DNA of 43,698 nucleotides from Streptomyces sp. YS415 (GCF_023544665.1 NZ_JAMJFL010000042.1:1-43698), one strand, 5' to 3'. Positions 1 through 8,487 are shown, counted from the first letter of the stretch. Program-made: numbers and translations. Notes: generated by a model not told the origin, from the letters alone.

Positions 1-879
1 GCCCCGTACGTCGACACCTCCCTCTACCCGGCCTTCGACCTGCTCTCCACCGCCGAGGCCACCGGGGTGAAGGACTACAACCTCGCCTTCGTCACCGACG
101 GCGGCGGCTGCACGCCCAAGTGGGGCGGGGTGACCGACCTGGCGAGCGACGCGGTGGCCGCGCAGATCAGCGCCCTGCGCGCCAAGGGCGGCGACGTCCG
201 GGTCTCCTTCGGCGGCGCGGCCGGCAGCGAACTGGCGACGACCTGCTCCTCGGCGGACGCCCTGGCGGCGGCGTACGGCAAGGTCGTGGACGCCTACGAC
301 CTCACCAAGGTCGACTTCGACGTCGAGGGCGGCGCGCTGCCCGACACCGCGGCCAACACCCGCCGCGCACAGGCCATCGCCAAGCTCCAGAAGGCCCACC
401 CGGGCCTCGACGTCTCCTTCACCCTCCCGGTGATGCCGGAGGGCCTGACCCAGCCCGGCGTGGACCTGCTGGCCGACGCCAGGAAGAACGGGGTGGGCAT
501 CGACACGGTCAACATCATGGCGATGGACTACGGGCCCGCCTACAGCGGCGACATGGGCACCTACGCCGAGCAGGCGGCCACCGCCACCCAGGCGCAGCTC
601 AAGGGCGTCCTCGGCCTCTCCGACAGCGCCGCCTGGAAGACCGTCGCGGTCACCCCGATGATCGGCGTCAACGACGTCGTCACGGAGATCTTCACCGTCG
701 AGGACGCCGCCCAGCTGGTGAACTTCGCCAAGGCCAAGGGCCTCGGCTGGCTGTCGATGTGGTCGGCGACCCGCGACAAGGCCTGCCCCGGCGGCCCGAA
801 GCCGGCGGCCGACGCGACCTGCAGCTCCGTCGACCAGGACAAGAACGCCTTCGCCAAGGCGTTCGCGGCCTACAAGTAA
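1..879 (+). CDS. GH18 chitinase, 3' part (5' end outside window)
   Basis: The frame is open from base 1 to the TAA ending at 879, so the N-terminus and any signal peptide or carbohydrate-binding domain lie outside the window. The visible part is a glycoside hydrolase family 18 barrel: the DxxxDxDxE-type active-site strand reads TKVDFDVEGG, with the presumed catalytic Glu codon at 325-327. The later NIMAMDYG and GWLSMWSATRD stretches are the conserved Met-x-Tyr and final-strand Trp regions of GH18. The family hydrolyses beta-1,4-GlcNAc chains by substrate-assisted catalysis; Streptomyces members are normally secreted. A GTG at 67 is internal to the barrel and not a likely start. A perfect hairpin follows the stop. 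Chitinase is more likely than the related endo-beta-N-acetylglucosaminidase, but this is not settled by sequence alone. Confidence 0.88.
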   Translation, partial: APYVDTSLYPAFDLLSTAEATGVKDYNLAFVTDGGGCTPKWGGVTDLASDAVAAQISALRAKGGDVRVSFGGAAGSELATTCSSADALAAAYGKVVDAYDLTKVDFDVEGGALPDTAANTRRAQAIAKLQKAHPGLDVSFTLPVMPEGLTQPGVDLLADARKNGVGIDTVNIMAMDYGPAYSGDMGTYAEQAATATQAQLKGVLGLSDSAAWKTVAVTPMIGVNDVVTEIFTVEDAAQLVNFAKAKGLGWLSMWSATRDKACPGGPKPAADATCSSVDQDKNAFAKAFAAYK

Positions 880-929
880 GGCCCACGAGTAAGGCCTACA
901 GACAAGGCCTTCAAGCAGCCGGAAGGACC

Positions 930-962
930 GGGGCGCGGCGCCCCCGCAAGGCGCCGCGCCCC
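930..962. terminator. Bidirectional hairpin terminator between chitinase and bglC
   Basis: A perfect 13-bp GC-rich inverted repeat (930-942 with 950-962) encloses a 7-base loop. It lies between the convergent stops of the chitinase gene (879) and the beta-glucosidase gene (971). There is no long T tract, which is usual for Streptomyces terminators. Confidence 0.75.
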
Positions 963-970
963 GCCCCCCG

Positions 971-2407
971 TCAGACCGACTCCACCTCCGGCAGGGCCCC
1001 CGACCGCGCCGCCTGTCCGTACCACAGGGCGCTCGACTTCGGGGTCCGCTCCAGGGTCGTGTAGTCGACGTACACCGCGCCGAAGCGCTTGCTGTAGCCG
1101 TAGGACCACTCGAAGTTGTCCATCAGGGACCACAGGTAGTAGCCGCGCACGTCCGCGCCGTCCTCAATGGCGCGGCGGACCGCCGAGAGGTGGCCGTGGA
1201 GGTAGGCGATCCGCTCCGGGTCGTGGACGCTGCCGTCGGGCTCGGGCTTGTCGTCGTAGGCCGCGCCGTTCTCCGTGATGTACAGCGGCAGACCGGGGGC
1301 CATGCGGGAGTAGCGCATGATCAGGTCGTGCAGGCCGGTCGGGTCGATCGTCCAGCCCATCTCGGTGCGCTCGCCCGGGGTCTGGTGGAACGCGACGTCC
1401 TCCGCGGCCGGCCAGGGGGAGTGCGCGCTCTCGCCGTGACCGTCCGCCCGGGGACCCGCGGGGGCCGACGCGGCGGACGACACCAGGCACGGCGTGTAGT
1501 AGTTGAGGCCCAGCGCGTCCAACGGCTGGTGGATCAGCGCCAGATCGCCGTCCTCCACGAACGACCAGTCCGTCAGCGACTCCGTCGCCGTCAGCAGCGA
1601 CTGCGGGTAGGCGCCCTGCATCATCGGGCCGTGGAAGACACCGTTGGCCAGGTCGTCGATCCGCTGCCGGGCCGCCAGGTCCTCCGGGCTGTCCGAAACC
1701 GCCCTGACCACCGACGAGTTCAGGCTCACCGCCACCGAGTTGCGGGCCGGCATCACCGAACGCAGGGCCGAAGTCCCGAGGCCGTGCGCCAGGTTCAGGT
1801 GGTGCGCGGCGCGCAGCGAGGCCGCCGGGTCGGTCCGGCCGGGCGCGTGCACGCCCGAGGCGTACCCCAGGAACGCGCTGCACCAGGGCTCGTTGAGCGT
1901 GATCCACTGCTCCACCCGGTCGCCGAGCGCCTCCCCGACGATCTGCGCGTACTCGGCGAACCGGTAGGCCGTGTCCCGCTCCGGCCAGCCGCCCGCGTCC
2001 TCCAGCTCCTGCGGCAGGTCCCAGTGGTAGAGCGTCACCGCGGGCTTGATGCCGTGCGCCAGCAGCTCGTCCACCAGATTGCGGTAGAAGTCCAGACCCC
2101 GCTGCACGGCCGGGCCCCGGCCGGTCGGCTGCACCCGCGACCAGGAGACCGAGAAGCGGTACGCGGTCAGGCCCAGGTCGGCCATCAGCGCCACGTCGTC
2201 GCGGAAGCGGTGGTAGTGGTCGACAGCGATGTCACCGGTCTCACCGCCCGCCGTCTTGCCCGGCGTATGGCTGAAGGTGTCCCAGATCGAGGGGGTACGG
2301 CCGTCCTCCCGCACCGCCCCCTCGATCTGGTACGCGGAGGTGGCTGCCCCCCAGAGGAAGGCGGGTGGAAAGGTCACCGGTGTCGCCGGCTGTGCGGACT
2401 CAGGCAT
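971..2407 (-). CDS. bglC: GH1 beta-glucosidase (cellobiose hydrolysis)
   Basis: A 478-residue glycoside hydrolase family 1 enzyme, normal length for the family. The acid/base motif TLNEPW places the catalytic Glu at about residue 173, and the nucleophile motif YITENG places the second Glu at about residue 379. The N-terminal FLWGAATSAYQIEG signature is also present. No signal peptide is visible, so it is probably cytoplasmic and splits imported cellobiose and cello-oligosaccharides to glucose. It is the last gene of the minus-strand cebEFG-bglC set, 122 bases after cebG. A CebR-type palindrome begins on the A of its start codon and runs upstream, so it can be repressed on its own. The symbol comes from the match in context and motifs to Streptomyces bglC. 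Confidence 0.93.
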   Translation of the reverse strand: MPESAQPATPVTFPPAFLWGAATSAYQIEGAVREDGRTPSIWDTFSHTPGKTAGGETGDIAVDHYHRFRDDVALMADLGLTAYRFSVSWSRVQPTGRGPAVQRGLDFYRNLVDELLAHGIKPAVTLYHWDLPQELEDAGGWPERDTAYRFAEYAQIVGEALGDRVEQWITLNEPWCSAFLGYASGVHAPGRTDPAASLRAAHHLNLAHGLGTSALRSVMPARNSVAVSLNSSVVRAVSDSPEDLAARQRIDDLANGVFHGPMMQGAYPQSLLTATESLTDWSFVEDGDLALIHQPLDALGLNYYTPCLVSSAASAPAGPRADGHGESAHSPWPAAEDVAFHQTPGERTEMGWTIDPTGLHDLIMRYSRMAPGLPLYITENGAAYDDKPEPDGSVHDPERIAYLHGHLSAVRRAIEDGADVRGYYLWSLMDNFEWSYGYSKRFGAVYVDYTTLERTPKSSALWYGQAARSGALPEVESV

Positions 2408-2420
2408 GGAAGCGCTCCCA
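2407..2420. promoter_or_regulatory. CebR-type operator at the bglC start codon
   Basis: The 14-mer TGGAAGCGCTCCCA differs at one position from the palindrome TGGGAGCGCTCCCA that CebR binds in Streptomyces. It abuts the ATG of bglC (2405-2407). A repressor here would block promoter clearance or translation initiation. The assignment rests on similarity to the perfect copy upstream of cebE. Confidence 0.8.
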
Positions 2421-2529
2421 GTGAAGGTCGTGGAGACCGACGGGTAGGGGGAAGTGGGGTGGAGGCGGGGGAGAAGGGGCCGGAGCGACGGTGGCCCGGC
2501 CCCTGGGAATCAGGGGCGGTACGGCGGCG

Positions 2530-3429
2530 TCAGCCCTTGACCGCGCCCTGCATGATGCCGCCGACGATCTGCTTGCCGAAGATCGCGAAGACGAGCAGCA
2601 GCGGCAGCGTGCCCAGCAGTGCGCCCGCCATGATCAGGGACTGGTCCGGCGTGTAGCCGCGGCCCAGGCCCGCGACCGCCACCTGCACGGTCGGGTTGCC
2701 GTTCTGGGTGAGCACCAGGAAGGGCCACAGGAAGTCGTTCCAGGTCTGCACGAACATCAGCATGCCCAGCACCGCCATCGCGGGCCGGGCCGCCGGGAAC
2801 ACCACGTGCCAGATCACGCGCCAGCTGCTCGCGCCGTCCACCCGCGCCGCCTCGATGATCTCGTCCGGCAGCGCCTGGATCAGGTACTGCCGCATGAAGA
2901 ACACGCCGAACGCGCTCACCAGGGAGGGCAGGATGACCGCCTGGAGCTGGTCGGACCAGTCGAGCTCGGCGACCATCATGTACAGCGGGATCACACTGAG
3001 CTGCGGCGGCACCATCATGGTGCCGATCACGATCAGCATCATCGCGCCACGGCCCTTGAAGCGCAGCTTGGCGAAGGCGAACCCGGCGATCGTCGACAGG
3101 AACACGATCGTCAACGATGACACGCCCGCCACGAAGGTGGTGTTGAGGAACGCCTCGCCCAGGTTCGCGTCGTTCCAGGCGAGATCGAGGTTGTCGAAGA
3201 GGTTCGAGCCGAACCAGAACGGCGGCGGTGTCTCGGCCAGCCGCTGGTTGTCGCGGGAGGCGGCGATCGCCGTCCACACCAGCGGGAACAGCGAGCCGAT
3301 GGTGAACAGCGCGAGGATCACGTACGCGATCGGTCCCGCGTGCAGGGTCCCGCCGGCCCGTGCCGCCTTGGGCCCTCGCACACGTCGGCGCTCCTGCGGA
3401 GCCTCGGGTTTCGTCAAGGTCGTCGTCAC
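2530..3429 (-). CDS. cebG: Cellobiose ABC transporter permease CebG (MalG type)
   Basis: A 299-residue inner-membrane permease with about six predicted membrane segments and the EAA loop (EAARVDGASSWRVIWHVVFP), which contacts the ATPase. It belongs to the carbohydrate uptake-1 family. The GTG start at 3429 has AGGAG about eight bases upstream. It lies 10 bases after cebF, so the two are co-transcribed. No ATPase gene is in the cluster; Streptomyces ceb transporters are known to use the shared ATPase MsiK encoded elsewhere. Its substrate, cellobiose or cellotriose, is inferred from bglC, cebE and the CebR boxes. Confidence 0.92.
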   Translation of the reverse strand: MTTTLTKPEAPQERRRVRGPKAARAGGTLHAGPIAYVILALFTIGSLFPLVWTAIAASRDNQRLAETPPPFWFGSNLFDNLDLAWNDANLGEAFLNTTFVAGVSSLTIVFLSTIAGFAFAKLRFKGRGAMMLIVIGTMMVPPQLSVIPLYMMVAELDWSDQLQAVILPSLVSAFGVFFMRQYLIQALPDEIIEAARVDGASSWRVIWHVVFPAARPAMAVLGMLMFVQTWNDFLWPFLVLTQNGNPTVQVAVAGLGRGYTPDQSLIMAGALLGTLPLLLVFAIFGKQIVGGIMQGAVKG

Positions 3430-3439
3430 GGCCGGTCTC

Positions 3440-4468
3440 CTAACTACTGGCGCGCAGCCGGCGCGAGATGACGTAGTTGATGATCCCGACCAGGATGAGG
3501 ATCAGGAACATCGTCCAGGCGATGGCGGAGGCACGGCCCAGATGCTGGTTCACCCAGCCCTGTTCGTACAGATACAGGCCGAGCGTCTGGAACTGGTGCT
3601 GGGATCCGCCCGAGGCGCCCTTGTTCGCGTCGAACAGCAGCGGCTCGCCGAACACCTGGGAGGCACCGATGGTCGACACGACGACGGTGAACAGGATCGT
3701 CGGGCGCAGCGAGGGCAGCGTGACATGGAGGAACTGCTGCCAGCGGCTCGCCCCGTCCAGCGCGGCCGACTCGTACAGGTCCTGCGGGATCGCCTGCATC
3801 GCGGCCAGGTAGATCAGCGCGTTGTAGCCGGTCCAGCGCCAGATGACGATCGTGGAGACCGCGATCTGCGAGGCCCACTTGTCGTTCTGCCAGTCGATGT
3901 TGTCGATCCCGACCGTGCCGAGCGCCCAGTTGATCATGCCGTAGTCGCGGCCGAAGAGCAGCACGAAGACCAGCGAGGCGGCGGCGATCGAGGTCGCGTA
4001 CGGCGCCAGCATGGCGACCCGGTAGAAGGTCGAGGCGCGCAGCTTGTAGTTGAGGATGTGCGCGATGCCCATCGCCATCAGCAGCTGCGGAACGGTCGAG
4101 ATGATGCCGATGGTCAGGGTGTTCTGGGCCGCGTTCCAGAAGAAGTCGTCATCGAAGATCCGGGTGTAGTTGCGCATGCCGACCCAGTTCATGTCGGTCG
4201 GCGCGGTCAGCTCCACCTGGTGCAGCGAGGCCCAGCCCGTGTACAGCAGCGGGAACAGGCCGAAGGCGAGGAACAGCAGGAAGAACGGCGAGACGAAGGC
4301 GTACGGGCTCCACCGCACGTCCCGCTGCCAGCGGCGGGAGAGCCGCTTGCGGCGCCGCAGCTCCTCCTCGGGTACCGGACCGCCGCCCAACGGGCGGCCC
4401 GGGGCCGCGCCCCCCTCCTTGGAGGGGGACGCGGCGGCGGTGTCGTGCCCAGTGGTCATACGGGTCAC
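3440..4468 (-). CDS. cebF: Cellobiose ABC transporter permease CebF (MalF type)
   Basis: A MalF-like permease of about 342 residues. A charged cytoplasmic N-terminal region of roughly 50 residues is followed by membrane segments beginning at YAFVSPFFLLFLAFG and an EAA loop (YESAALDGASRWQQFLHVTLP). A GTG at 4468 overlaps the cebE stop by four bases (GTGA), fitting translational coupling; an ATG at 4459 is an alternative start. Neither has a strong ribosome binding site. It forms the membrane channel with CebG and receives sugar from the lipoprotein CebE. Confidence 0.92.
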   Translation of the reverse strand: MTRMTTGHDTAAASPSKEGGAAPGRPLGGGPVPEEELRRRKRLSRRWQRDVRWSPYAFVSPFFLLFLAFGLFPLLYTGWASLHQVELTAPTDMNWVGMRNYTRIFDDDFFWNAAQNTLTIGIISTVPQLLMAMGIAHILNYKLRASTFYRVAMLAPYATSIAAASLVFVLLFGRDYGMINWALGTVGIDNIDWQNDKWASQIAVSTIVIWRWTGYNALIYLAAMQAIPQDLYESAALDGASRWQQFLHVTLPSLRPTILFTVVVSTIGASQVFGEPLLFDANKGASGGSQHQFQTLGLYLYEQGWVNQHLGRASAIAWTMFLILILVGIINYVISRRLRASS

Positions 4469-5781
4469 TGGTCCAGGGCGTTGTCGATGGTCTTGACGGC
4501 GTTGTCCCAGGCCTCCTTGGGCGACTTGCCCTGGGTGACGAGAACCACACCGTTGTCGGTCAGGCCCTGCTGGATGATCTGGTCCTTCGGGCCGATGGTC
4601 TGGACGGGGATGTTCTCGGCGGCCTGCGCGAAGATCGTGCCGATCGGCGCGTCACCGGTCATGTCGTTCTTGGCGCTCGTCACCTCGGCCGACTCGTAGG
4701 CGGCCGGGGTGGACGGGAAGCTGCCCTGCACACCGAAGAGCTTGGCCTGCTGCTCGGGAGCGGTCAGCCAGGCGGCCAGCTTCGCCGCCTCCTCCGCGTT
4801 CTTGCCGGACTTGGGCACCGTCAGGAAGGAACCGCCCCAGTTGCCGGACTGCGGCGCCTGGGCGATGTCCCACTTGCCGGCCGCGTCGGGCTTCGACTTG
4901 CCCTTGATGTAACCGAGCATCCACGGCGGGCAGGACATCGCGGCGAACTTGCTGTTGGCGATCGTGGTGTCCCAGGCGGGCTGGAACTGCGTCTGGTTGC
5001 CGATCAGCCCGGCCTCGGCCGCTTCCGCGGTGAGGTCGAAGGCGTCCTTCACGGCCGGGTTCGTCTTGTAGATGACCTCACCGGAGGAGTCGTAGAACCG
5101 CTCCTTCTCGCCGCTGAGGATCGCCTGGAGCAGACCGCCGGGGGAGTCCAGGAAGGTGGTGCTCTCACCGGCCTTCTTCTGGTACTGCTTGCCGACGTCG
5201 ACGAACTTCTCCCAGCTGCCCTCCCACAGCTTGCCGACCTCCTCGCGGTCGGTGGGCAGACCGGCCTTCTCGAAAAGGTCCTTGCGGTAGCAGATGGCCA
5301 TCGGGCCGATGTCGGTGCCGACACCGATCGTCTGGCCCTCGGGCGTGGTCGCCTGCTGCCACTTCCATTCCAGGTAGTCGCTCTTCTTGCCGTACTTCGA
5401 CAGGTCGAGCAGCTTGTCCGACTGCGTCTGGACGATTTCGGCGATGTTGCCGACCTCGACCATCTGGATGTCCTGGAGGCCGCTGTTGGTGGTGAGGTGG
5501 TTGAGCAGCGCCGGGTAGTAGTTCTCGTTGCGCTCCACGACCGTCTGCTGGATGTCGATGTCCGGGTGGAGCTTCTCGTACTCCTTGTACAGCCCGGACT
5601 CCTCGAATCCGGCGGTGCCGAACAGGCCAAGAGTGATCTTGGTCTTGCCGCCACCGCCCTCGGTCGACGAGCTGTCGTCCTCTTTGCCGTCGTCGGCACA
5701 GCCGGCCAGCAGCCCGGTGCCCAGCGACGCGACCGCCGCGAGGACTACCGCCTTGCGGCGGATTCGGGTAGATGCTCGCAT
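4465..5781 (-). CDS. cebE: Cellobiose-binding lipoprotein CebE
   Basis: An extracytoplasmic solute-binding protein of 438 residues, family 1 (carbohydrate). The ATG at 5781 was chosen because AGGAGG lies five bases upstream and it begins an arginine-rich signal peptide ending in the lipobox LAGC (Cys28). The frame continues open to 5961 but the upstream part looks non-coding. The mature domain starts after an acidic/Gly-rich linker (about residues 30-46) and includes LGLFGTAGFEESGLYKEYEK, typical of CebE. It is the first gene of the cebEFG-bglC operon, and a perfect CebR palindrome lies 115 bases upstream. It captures cellobiose and cellotriose at the outer face of the membrane. Confidence 0.93.
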   Translation of the reverse strand: MRASTRIRRKAVVLAAVASLGTGLLAGCADDGKEDDSSSTEGGGGKTKITLGLFGTAGFEESGLYKEYEKLHPDIDIQQTVVERNENYYPALLNHLTTNSGLQDIQMVEVGNIAEIVQTQSDKLLDLSKYGKKSDYLEWKWQQATTPEGQTIGVGTDIGPMAICYRKDLFEKAGLPTDREEVGKLWEGSWEKFVDVGKQYQKKAGESTTFLDSPGGLLQAILSGEKERFYDSSGEVIYKTNPAVKDAFDLTAEAAEAGLIGNQTQFQPAWDTTIANSKFAAMSCPPWMLGYIKGKSKPDAAGKWDIAQAPQSGNWGGSFLTVPKSGKNAEEAAKLAAWLTAPEQQAKLFGVQGSFPSTPAAYESAEVTSAKNDMTGDAPIGTIFAQAAENIPVQTIGPKDQIIQQGLTDNGVVLVTQGKSPKEAWDNAVKTIDNALDQ

Positions 5782-5895
5782 TGCGTCCTCCTGTTGCCCT
5801 GACGTGCCGACCCCCCGGCCAACTGCACTGTTGGGCCCGTTTGTTCTCGCTGCGGCTCGGGCGGGGAACGTGCGGGATGTGTATGTGTCAGGTAC

Positions 5896-5913
5896 TGTGG
5901 GAGCGCTCCCACA
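5896..5913. promoter_or_regulatory. CebR operator (perfect 18-bp palindrome)
   Basis: TGTGGGAGCGCTCCCACA is a perfect 18-bp palindrome containing the CebR consensus core TGGGAGCGCTCCCA. In Streptomyces, CebR bound here represses cebEFG and is released by cellobiose or cellotriose. It lies upstream of cebE, in the space shared with cebR. Confidence 0.92.
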
Positions 5914-5979
5914 AGTGATGTGTTGAAGAGTCGTCGGTCCGGGCGGGGGTGTCAAGGGCACGGGGGCGGAGAGATGCGT

Positions 5980-6002
5980 TCAGTTATCGGGACGTTAACT
6001 GA
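5980..6002. repeat. Inverted repeat near the cebR promoter
   Basis: Seven-base arms TCAGTTA (5980-5986) and TAACTGA (5996-6002) are separated by nine bases. It is AT-rich compared with its surroundings and about 150 bases before the cebR start. It could be an operator or a promoter element; no known regulator is recognised. Confidence 0.45.
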
Positions 6003-6148
6003 GGGGTCAGGGCACGCCACGGGAAGCGCGGCCACCGGCTGCCCGCCGCCGGTCGGCTCCGGGCAGCCCGTCCGCCGGACGGTCACGACCGGGGGCTGGG
6101 CTGTTAAATTCCAGGCCAGCGACAAGACGACGGCGAAAGGCGGAGCCC

Positions 6149-7204
6149 ATGGCAAGCCACGGAGCGCGGGGGCGGAGTGGCGGGCGGCCTACTCTCGAAG
6201 AGGTCGCCGCGCGGGCCGGCGTCGGTCGCGGGACGGTGTCCCGGGTGATCAACGGTTCGCCCCGGGTCAGTGACGCCACCCGTGCCGCCGTGGAGGCCGC
6301 CGTCGCCGAGCTCGGTTACGTCCCGAACACCGCCGCCCGGGCTCTCGCCGCCAACCGCACCGACGCCATCGCCCTCGTGGTGCCCGAGCCGGAGACCCGG
6401 TTCTTCTCCGAGCCGTACTTCTCCGACATCCTCAAGGGCGTCGGGGCCGAACTGTCCGAGACCGAGATGCAGTTGCTGCTGATCTTCGCGGGCAGCGACC
6501 GCGAGCGGCAGCGGCTCGCCCAGTACCTCGCCGCGCACCGGGTCGACGGTGTGCTGCTGGTCTCGGTGCACGCCGACGACCCGCTGCCCGACCTGCTGGC
6601 CCAGCTGGAGATACCGGCCGTGATCAGCGGCCCGAGATCCGCCGCGGAGACGCTCACCTCGGTGGACTCCGACAACTACGGCGGCGCCCGCCAGGCCGTG
6701 GAGCATCTGCTCTCCCGCGGCCGCCGCGAGATAGCCCACATCACCGGCCGCCTCGACGTGTACGGCGCCCAGCGCCGCGTCGACGGCTACCGCGACGCCC
6801 TGCGGGAGGCGGGCCAGACCGTGGACGAGCGGCTGATCGAGCCGGGCGACTTCACCGAGGACGGCGGCCGGCGCGCGATGACCGCGCTGCTGGAGCGCCG
6901 GCCCGGCCTGGACGCCGTCTTCGCCGGCTCGGACGTCATGGCGGCGGGCGCCCGGCAGGTGCTGCGCGAGGAGGGCCGCCGCATCCCCGAGGACGTGGCG
7001 CTGGTCGGCTACGACGACTCGGCCATCGCCCGGCACATGGAGCCCCCGCTGACCAGCGTGCGCCAGCCGATCCAGGAGATGGGCCGCCGGATGATCGACC
7101 TGCTGCTGGAGGAGATCGCCGACCGGCGCCCGGCGGTCTCCCGGGGCCTGGAGCGGCGGCAGGTGGTGCTGGCCACCGAGCTGGAGGAGCGGGCGTCGTC
7201 CTGA
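6149..7204 (+). CDS. cebR: LacI-family cellobiose repressor CebR
   Basis: A 351-residue LacI/GalR repressor of normal length. The N-terminal helix-turn-helix and hinge helix (about residues 15-70; TLEEVAARAGVGRGTVSRVI then NTAARALAANRT) precede a periplasmic-binding-like sensor domain. The final part LTSVRQPIQEMGRRMIDLLL is typical of the family. Divergence from cebE and the two CebR-type palindromes at 5896 and 2407 give the assignment. The ligand is expected to be cellobiose or cellotriose, which releases it from DNA. Confidence 0.93.
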   Translation: MASHGARGRSGGRPTLEEVAARAGVGRGTVSRVINGSPRVSDATRAAVEAAVAELGYVPNTAARALAANRTDAIALVVPEPETRFFSEPYFSDILKGVGAELSETEMQLLLIFAGSDRERQRLAQYLAAHRVDGVLLVSVHADDPLPDLLAQLEIPAVISGPRSAAETLTSVDSDNYGGARQAVEHLLSRGRREIAHITGRLDVYGAQRRVDGYRDALREAGQTVDERLIEPGDFTEDGGRRAMTALLERRPGLDAVFAGSDVMAAGARQVLREEGRRIPEDVALVGYDDSAIARHMEPPLTSVRQPIQEMGRRMIDLLLEEIADRRPAVSRGLERRQVVLATELEERASS

Positions 7205-7210
7205 GCGGCC

Positions 7211-7465
7211 TCAGCGGTGCCAGCCCCGGCGGGCGCGCCGTGCCGGGCGTTCGGTGTGGTGGGTGACCAGCCAGGCGGCGCCGAGCAGGACCGCGCCGGT
7301 CAGCCAGACGGAGGCCACCAGCCAGGTGCCGGTGGAGCTGCCGGGGTTGTTGGCCTCCCCCTCGGCCGCGGCCAGCGCGACCACGAGCCACAGCAGCATC
7401 GCCAGGTTGAACGTCAGGACCAGCCACGTCAGCAGCCGCCACCGATGAATCCGCTGCGACCCCAT
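7211..7465 (-). CDS. Small two-helix membrane protein, unknown function
   Basis: An 84-residue protein with two hydrophobic segments (about residues 12-33 and 48-66) joined by a short Gly/Asn/Ser loop, and an Arg-rich C-terminal tail. It converges with cebR, with only six bases between the stops. The ATG at 7465 is preceded by GGGAGG (on the minus strand). I recognise no family; similar small membrane proteins next to orn are seen in Streptomyces. The real coding character is supported by third-position GC and a clean start site. Confidence 0.7.
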   Translation of the reverse strand: MGSQRIHRWRLLTWLVLTFNLAMLLWLVVALAAAEGEANNPGSSTGTWLVASVWLTGAVLLGAAWLVTHHTERPARRARRGWHR

Positions 7466-7522
7466 GGCGAGCCTCCCTGCTTCACAACCGGCTCATGAGC
7501 AAGGGTACGCGGGGTCGGGAAC

Positions 7523-7565
7523 GCGATCAGCCGGTGACCTTGATGCAAGGTCACCGGCTGATCGC
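7523..7565 (-). terminator. Hairpin terminator of tRNA-His
   Basis: A perfect 19-bp stem (7523-7541 with 7547-7565) closes a five-base loop. It begins four bases after the tRNA 3' end on the minus strand, so it probably terminates or protects the tRNA-His precursor. Confidence 0.85.
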
Positions 7566-7569
7566 TCAG

Positions 7570-7643
7570 GGTGAGTGACGGGACTCGAACCCGCGGCATC
7601 CTGGACCACAACCAGGTGCTCTACCAGCTGAGCTACACCCACC
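7570..7643 (-). tRNA. tRNA-His (anticodon GTG)
   Basis: The minus strand folds into a full cloverleaf. The acceptor arm pairs GTGGGTG with CACTCAC, the D-arm is GCTC/GAGC with the loop AGCTGGTA, the anticodon arm is CCTGG-TTGTGGT-CCAGG with anticodon GTG, and the T-arm is CGGGTTCGAGTCCCG. The histidine-specific extra G-1 is encoded (7643) opposite discriminator C73 (7570). CCA is not encoded, as is common in Streptomyces. Confidence 0.97.
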
Positions 7644-7712
7644 ATGACCGGCGGTTTCCCTGGTGGTTCACCGACCGGCCGAGAAAAAGTGTACAGGGTC
7701 CGAAGGGGTGCT

Positions 7713-7743
7713 CGCGCCCGGCTTTTCCGGGGGCCCGGGCGCG
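7713..7743. terminator. Possible terminator downstream of orn
   Basis: Nine-base GC-rich arms (7713-7721 and 7735-7743) flank a 13-base loop, 15 bases after the orn stop on the minus strand. The loop is long and the stem modest, so the call is tentative. Confidence 0.45.
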
Positions 7744-7757
7744 GGCCTCTCCCGGCG

Positions 7758-8360
7758 CTACTGAGCAGGCAGGACGTGCTTCGCGGCGATCGTCCGGGCG
7801 GTCTCGCTGTCCGGCCCGGGCTGGGGCACGAAGACGGCCTCGCGGTAGTAGCGCAGTTCCGCGATGGACTCGCGGATGTCGGCGAGGGCGCGGTGGTTGC
7901 CGTTCTTCTCCGGGCTGTTGAAGTAGGCGCGCGGGTACCAGCGGCGGGCGAGCTCCTTGACGCTGGAGACGTCCACGATCCGGTAGTGGAGGTAGTTCTC
8001 CAGCGTCGGCATGTCCCGCAGCAGGAAGCCGCGGTCGGTGCCGACGGAGTTGCCGCACAGCGGGGCCTTGCCCGCTTCCTTGACGTGTTCGCGTACGTAC
8101 GCCAGGACCTGGGCCTCGGCCTCCGCCAGCGTCGTACCGCCGGCGAGTTCGTCCAGGAGTCCGGACGCGGTGTGCATCTGACGCACCACTTCCGGCATCG
8201 TCTCCAGGGCCGACTCCGGCGGCCGGATGACGATGTCCACACCGTCACCGAGGATGTTGAGCTCGGAGTCGGTGACGAGGGCGGCAACCTCGATGAGCGC
8301 GTCGTCGGACAGCGAGAGGCCGGTCATCTCGCAGTCGATCCACACCATGCGATCGTTCAT
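7758..8360 (-). CDS. orn: Oligoribonuclease
   Basis: A 200-residue DEDDh 3'-5' exonuclease that degrades RNA oligomers of two to five nucleotides to mononucleotides, including the pGpG made from cyclic di-GMP. The first exonuclease motif MVWIDCEMTG gives Asp9 and Glu11, and the third motif NHRALADIRESI supplies the His and Asp. Length matches the family. It lies next to adpA as in other Streptomyces, and is transcribed the same way but with an intervening hairpin, so probably from its own promoter. Confidence 0.96.
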   Translation of the reverse strand: MNDRMVWIDCEMTGLSLSDDALIEVAALVTDSELNILGDGVDIVIRPPESALETMPEVVRQMHTASGLLDELAGGTTLAEAEAQVLAYVREHVKEAGKAPLCGNSVGTDRGFLLRDMPTLENYLHYRIVDVSSVKELARRWYPRAYFNSPEKNGNHRALADIRESIAELRYYREAVFVPQPGPDSETARTIAAKHVLPAQ

Positions 8361-8437
8361 GCGACCACCCTAAAGCTGACGTCGGCTTTTGCAGCACCCC
8401 GTGTCGCCTCCGGCCCTCGCCGAGGGCTGGCACGCGA

Positions 8438-8469
8438 ACGCCGGACGGGCTGGTGGGCCCGTCCGGCGT
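8438..8469 (-). terminator. Hairpin terminator of adpA
   Basis: A perfect 13-bp stem (8438-8450 with 8457-8469) and six-base loop start 19 bases beyond the adpA stop. It separates adpA from orn. Confidence 0.8.
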
Positions 8470-8487
8470 GCGGTCCGTCACGTCGGC

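Larger units (their letters stand above)
5782..6148. promoter_or_regulatory. cebE-cebR divergent promoter region
   Basis: This 367-base gene-free stretch separates divergent cebE and cebR. It holds the perfect CebR palindrome (5896-5913) and a separate inverted repeat (5980-6002). TTAAAT near 6104-6109 is a possible -10 element for cebR. No small ORF in it has convincing coding character. Confidence 0.7.

Noticed and set aside
4465..5961. cebE starting at 5961 with a 60-residue N-terminal extension
   Set aside because: The ATG at 5781 has a strong ribosome site and starts a classic lipoprotein signal; the extension would cover the CebR operator.
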